Position numbers and translations under genes: made by a program. Of a DNA stretch of 64,000 bases, positions 62,001 through 64,000 are shown one piece after another; position 1 is the stretch's first letter; each line of letters begins with the position of its first letter. This DNA comes from Typha latifolia (lineage: Eukaryota; Streptophyta; Magnoliopsida; Poales; Typhaceae): positions 1,178,001-1,242,000 of the forward strand of contig CM034105.1 in assembly GCA_019914945.1 (NCBI GenBank), written 5' to 3'. The notes beneath the pieces were generated by a model that made no database searches, had not been told where the DNA came from, and was given only the letters and a program-made list of their open reading frames with translations.

Positions 62001-64000
62001 CTCTTTTCATAAAGAAGTCAAGTATACGATCTCTTACTAGATCAGTTTGGTTCAATGTGGCAAGTCATTGGGATTTTGACTAATGAGCAGGCCTTGAGAA
62101 CATCTTCCAAGTGAGCTCGAGTTCGACTTAGTTCATTACGATTTTGTAGCAACTTAGCCAAGTGCTTAAGCATGAGAACTCTAGTATTAGTCTCAGATTT
62201 TGTTCTTTTCTAGCCCTAGCCCTAGATATAGCAACCTATTAGTTCTGAATTATAAAATCAGGCTATCATGTTTTTCTTGTTTAGATTACATATCTTTCTA
62301 ATTGAAATAGTATTCTGTAGGTTGAGCAGTTACACAAGATATTCAAGCTCTGTGGTTCACCATCTGAGGACTATTGGAGGAAATCCAAATTGCCTCATGC
62401 CACCATCTTCAAACCACAGCATCCTTATAGGCGATGTGTGGCAGATACATTTAAAGATTTTCCTCCACCAGCTTTAGCATTAATGGACATTCTTCTTTCA
62501 GTAGATCCAGCAGATCGTGGAACCGCTGCTTCGGCTCTTAAGAGTGAGGTATTCAACTTCTATATACATTTTTCTTCCCCACTATGGTCTGACCCTCTAA
62601 TAATAATTGTTTTAGTGGTAAGCTTTAGTGTTGAGTGATCTCTTTAGATTCACTATGAGAACTCACAAGATGTTTTGCATAAGGATATTGTAACTTTTAT
62701 TTATTTACTTAATTAATCAGATAGATTTTATAGTTCATTTTTATTTGCCAATTTTTTGCTTTTAGAGTTTCATTTGTATTTCCAGTTTGCATATGTTCAC
62801 GTTTGATGTACGTAAGATTCATGGTTTTGAAAGGCATTTTTTGCGGCCACCAAGGTGGCAGCCACGCAAATTGGCAATGCTGCTGGCACAAGGTGGGAGG
62901 GTGGCGTTAGAGCGGGTGATAAGATTATGAGAGAGAGAGAGAGAGAGCCTCTTCTTATTCTTCTTCTACTTTTCTTTTTTTCCTTCTCTCTTTCACTACA
63001 TTAGGAGCCCACAAATTTTCTTTTTGAAACATTGTGGTCCCACATGCACTTGAGTTGGTGGATATCCTCTCACTACCTGTCATGCTTCCTATACACGCGC
63101 GCATACACACATATATACATTACACATATCCATATATATTTAGTTGATTTGTGAGTTTTGGTTGTTATGGTTGTAAATTACTATTAAAAGAATTTATATG
63201 CTATATTAATATATATTATATATCATAGATAATTATTTTTTTATTTTTTATATATTAAAAATACTAGATCGTCTTGGTGCCCGTCTTCCACCTAAACACT
63301 AGGCGGTGGGAGTGGTTGCCCGTCATCCACGGCCGCCTTTCAATTCACAACGTAGATTCCTTTAATCAGACATGCATTTTTGACCATAATGGAAATTTGT
63401 GAGGGTTGACTTTGAAATATTGATGATTTGGAAGGACTTGGAATTGCCACTCTTATCGGCTACCGTATTTCTCTTTGTGAATATGGAAGGTCAATCACTA
63501 ACTTAAGCTAAGGCGTCGTTATAAACTTATAATTCAGCATTTCATGGTTGATGCGTATTCCAATAGAATGGTGTACTAGTTGCAAGTGATGTTTTAACTT
63601 TTTCTTCCTTGCTTTCCATTTTTAATGCTTTCAAACCCATGCAATTGAGGGATCCTCACCGGTTTCTTGAATGTCTTGTTACTCTTGTATTCCTAGTTGA
63701 TTTCAATAAGATGTATCATGCCTTGTTTCTCTCGTATTTTTTTGCTGCTTGTTACGAACTGTTTTTCTTATGGTGGCATCTGAACCTACTGCAGTCTTTT
63801 AGCCATTTGATTTCTTTTACATCAATAATGCATGATAAACTTTTTTCCCTGGAGGAGAAGATCTGAGTTATGTTGATTATTTTGTAGTTCTTCACAACAA
63901 AGCCACTTGCTTGTGATCCGTCGAGCTTGCCAAGGTATCCTCCAAGCAAAGAGTTGGATGCAAAACGACGAGATGAGGAAGCTCGAAGGTTTGGACCACC
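59067..64000 (+). CDS. CDK-like Ser/Thr protein kinase (At1g54610/IBS1 type), 3' part outside the window
   Basis: Plant CDC2-related kinase. Exons: 59067-59483, 60479-60763, 60925-61242, 62321-62548, 63888 to beyond 64000; GT-AG, in phase, about 453 codons visible. The N-terminus is MGCACGKPYAIED: Gly2 plus Cys3/Cys5 predict N-myristoylation and palmitoylation, hence membrane attachment. A low-complexity Gly/Arg region follows, then WPPWLAAVAPEAILGWVPRR just before the kinase domain, a family hallmark. Kinase landmarks: glycine loop IGQGTYSNVY (140-149), Lys163 in VALKK, PESVKFMAREI helix, HRDIKGSNLL (256-265), DFG (276-278), TLWYRPPELLLG. After the domain, FFTTKPLACDPSSLPRYPPSKELDAK is typical of the family. 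All catalytic residues are present. The window edge cuts the C-terminal region. Confidence 0.92.

Noticed and set aside
1..64000. tRNA genes
   Set aside because: All GTTCGA occurrences were inspected for a flanking acceptor stem and A-box and none formed a plausible cloverleaf.

Overview
The window is plant nuclear DNA: intron-rich genes with GT-AG introns, AT-rich intergenic DNA full of microsatellites, a Tourist-like MITE, and plant-only families (DUF1677, DUF761, TINY-type DREB, type 3 metallothionein, RNA-dependent RNA polymerase). The GC-rich, Pro/Ser/Ala-rich first exons (NUP35, ERF, DUF761, kinase, lipase) point to a monocot. I cannot name the species from sequence alone. No rRNA, tRNA, CRISPR array or bacterial-type operon was seen.

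Layout. 26-13804 (-): a complete gamma-clade RNA-dependent RNA polymerase gene (RDR3/4/5 type, DFDGD active site). I could splice it into 19 exons and 1015 codons; its introns carry a Tourist-like MITE, two local tandem duplications and a dispersed repeat. 14738-15385 (-): a single-exon DUF761 protein with a poly-His tract. 18129-21892 (-): a seven-exon alpha/beta hydrolase of the monoacylglycerol lipase / caffeoylshikimate esterase-like family, 403 aa, triad intact. 25178-25744 (+) and 34475-35125 (+): two DUF1677 paralogues. Between them, 26806-31010 (+), lies a decayed copy of chloroplast AIR carboxylase (PurK-PurE fusion) with a stop, frameshifts, a deletion in the PurE core and missing central exons. 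37265-39239 (+): nucleoporin NUP35, three exons, intact. 40065-40732 (+): an early nodulin-like phytocyanin with two single-base frameshifts. 41-51.8 kb: gene-poor, with a long-inverted-repeat MITE and a young 5'-truncated LINE bounded by a perfect 16-bp target-site duplication. 51839-52480 (-): a TINY/DREB A-4 type AP2/ERF factor. 57102-57623 (+): type 3 metallothionein, three exons. 59067 to the right edge (+): an N-myristoylated CDK-like kinase (At1g54610/IBS1 type), cut by the window end.

These are independent eukaryotic transcription units, not one pathway. I found no previously undescribed multi-gene system. What deserves a second look is the broken purine-synthesis gene between two DUF1677 genes, the cleanly bounded LINE, the doubly frameshifted phytocyanin, and several unnamed repeat pairs and foldback elements. 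Exon coordinates were derived by hand from splice sites, reading phase and family knowledge; no alignment or database search was run.
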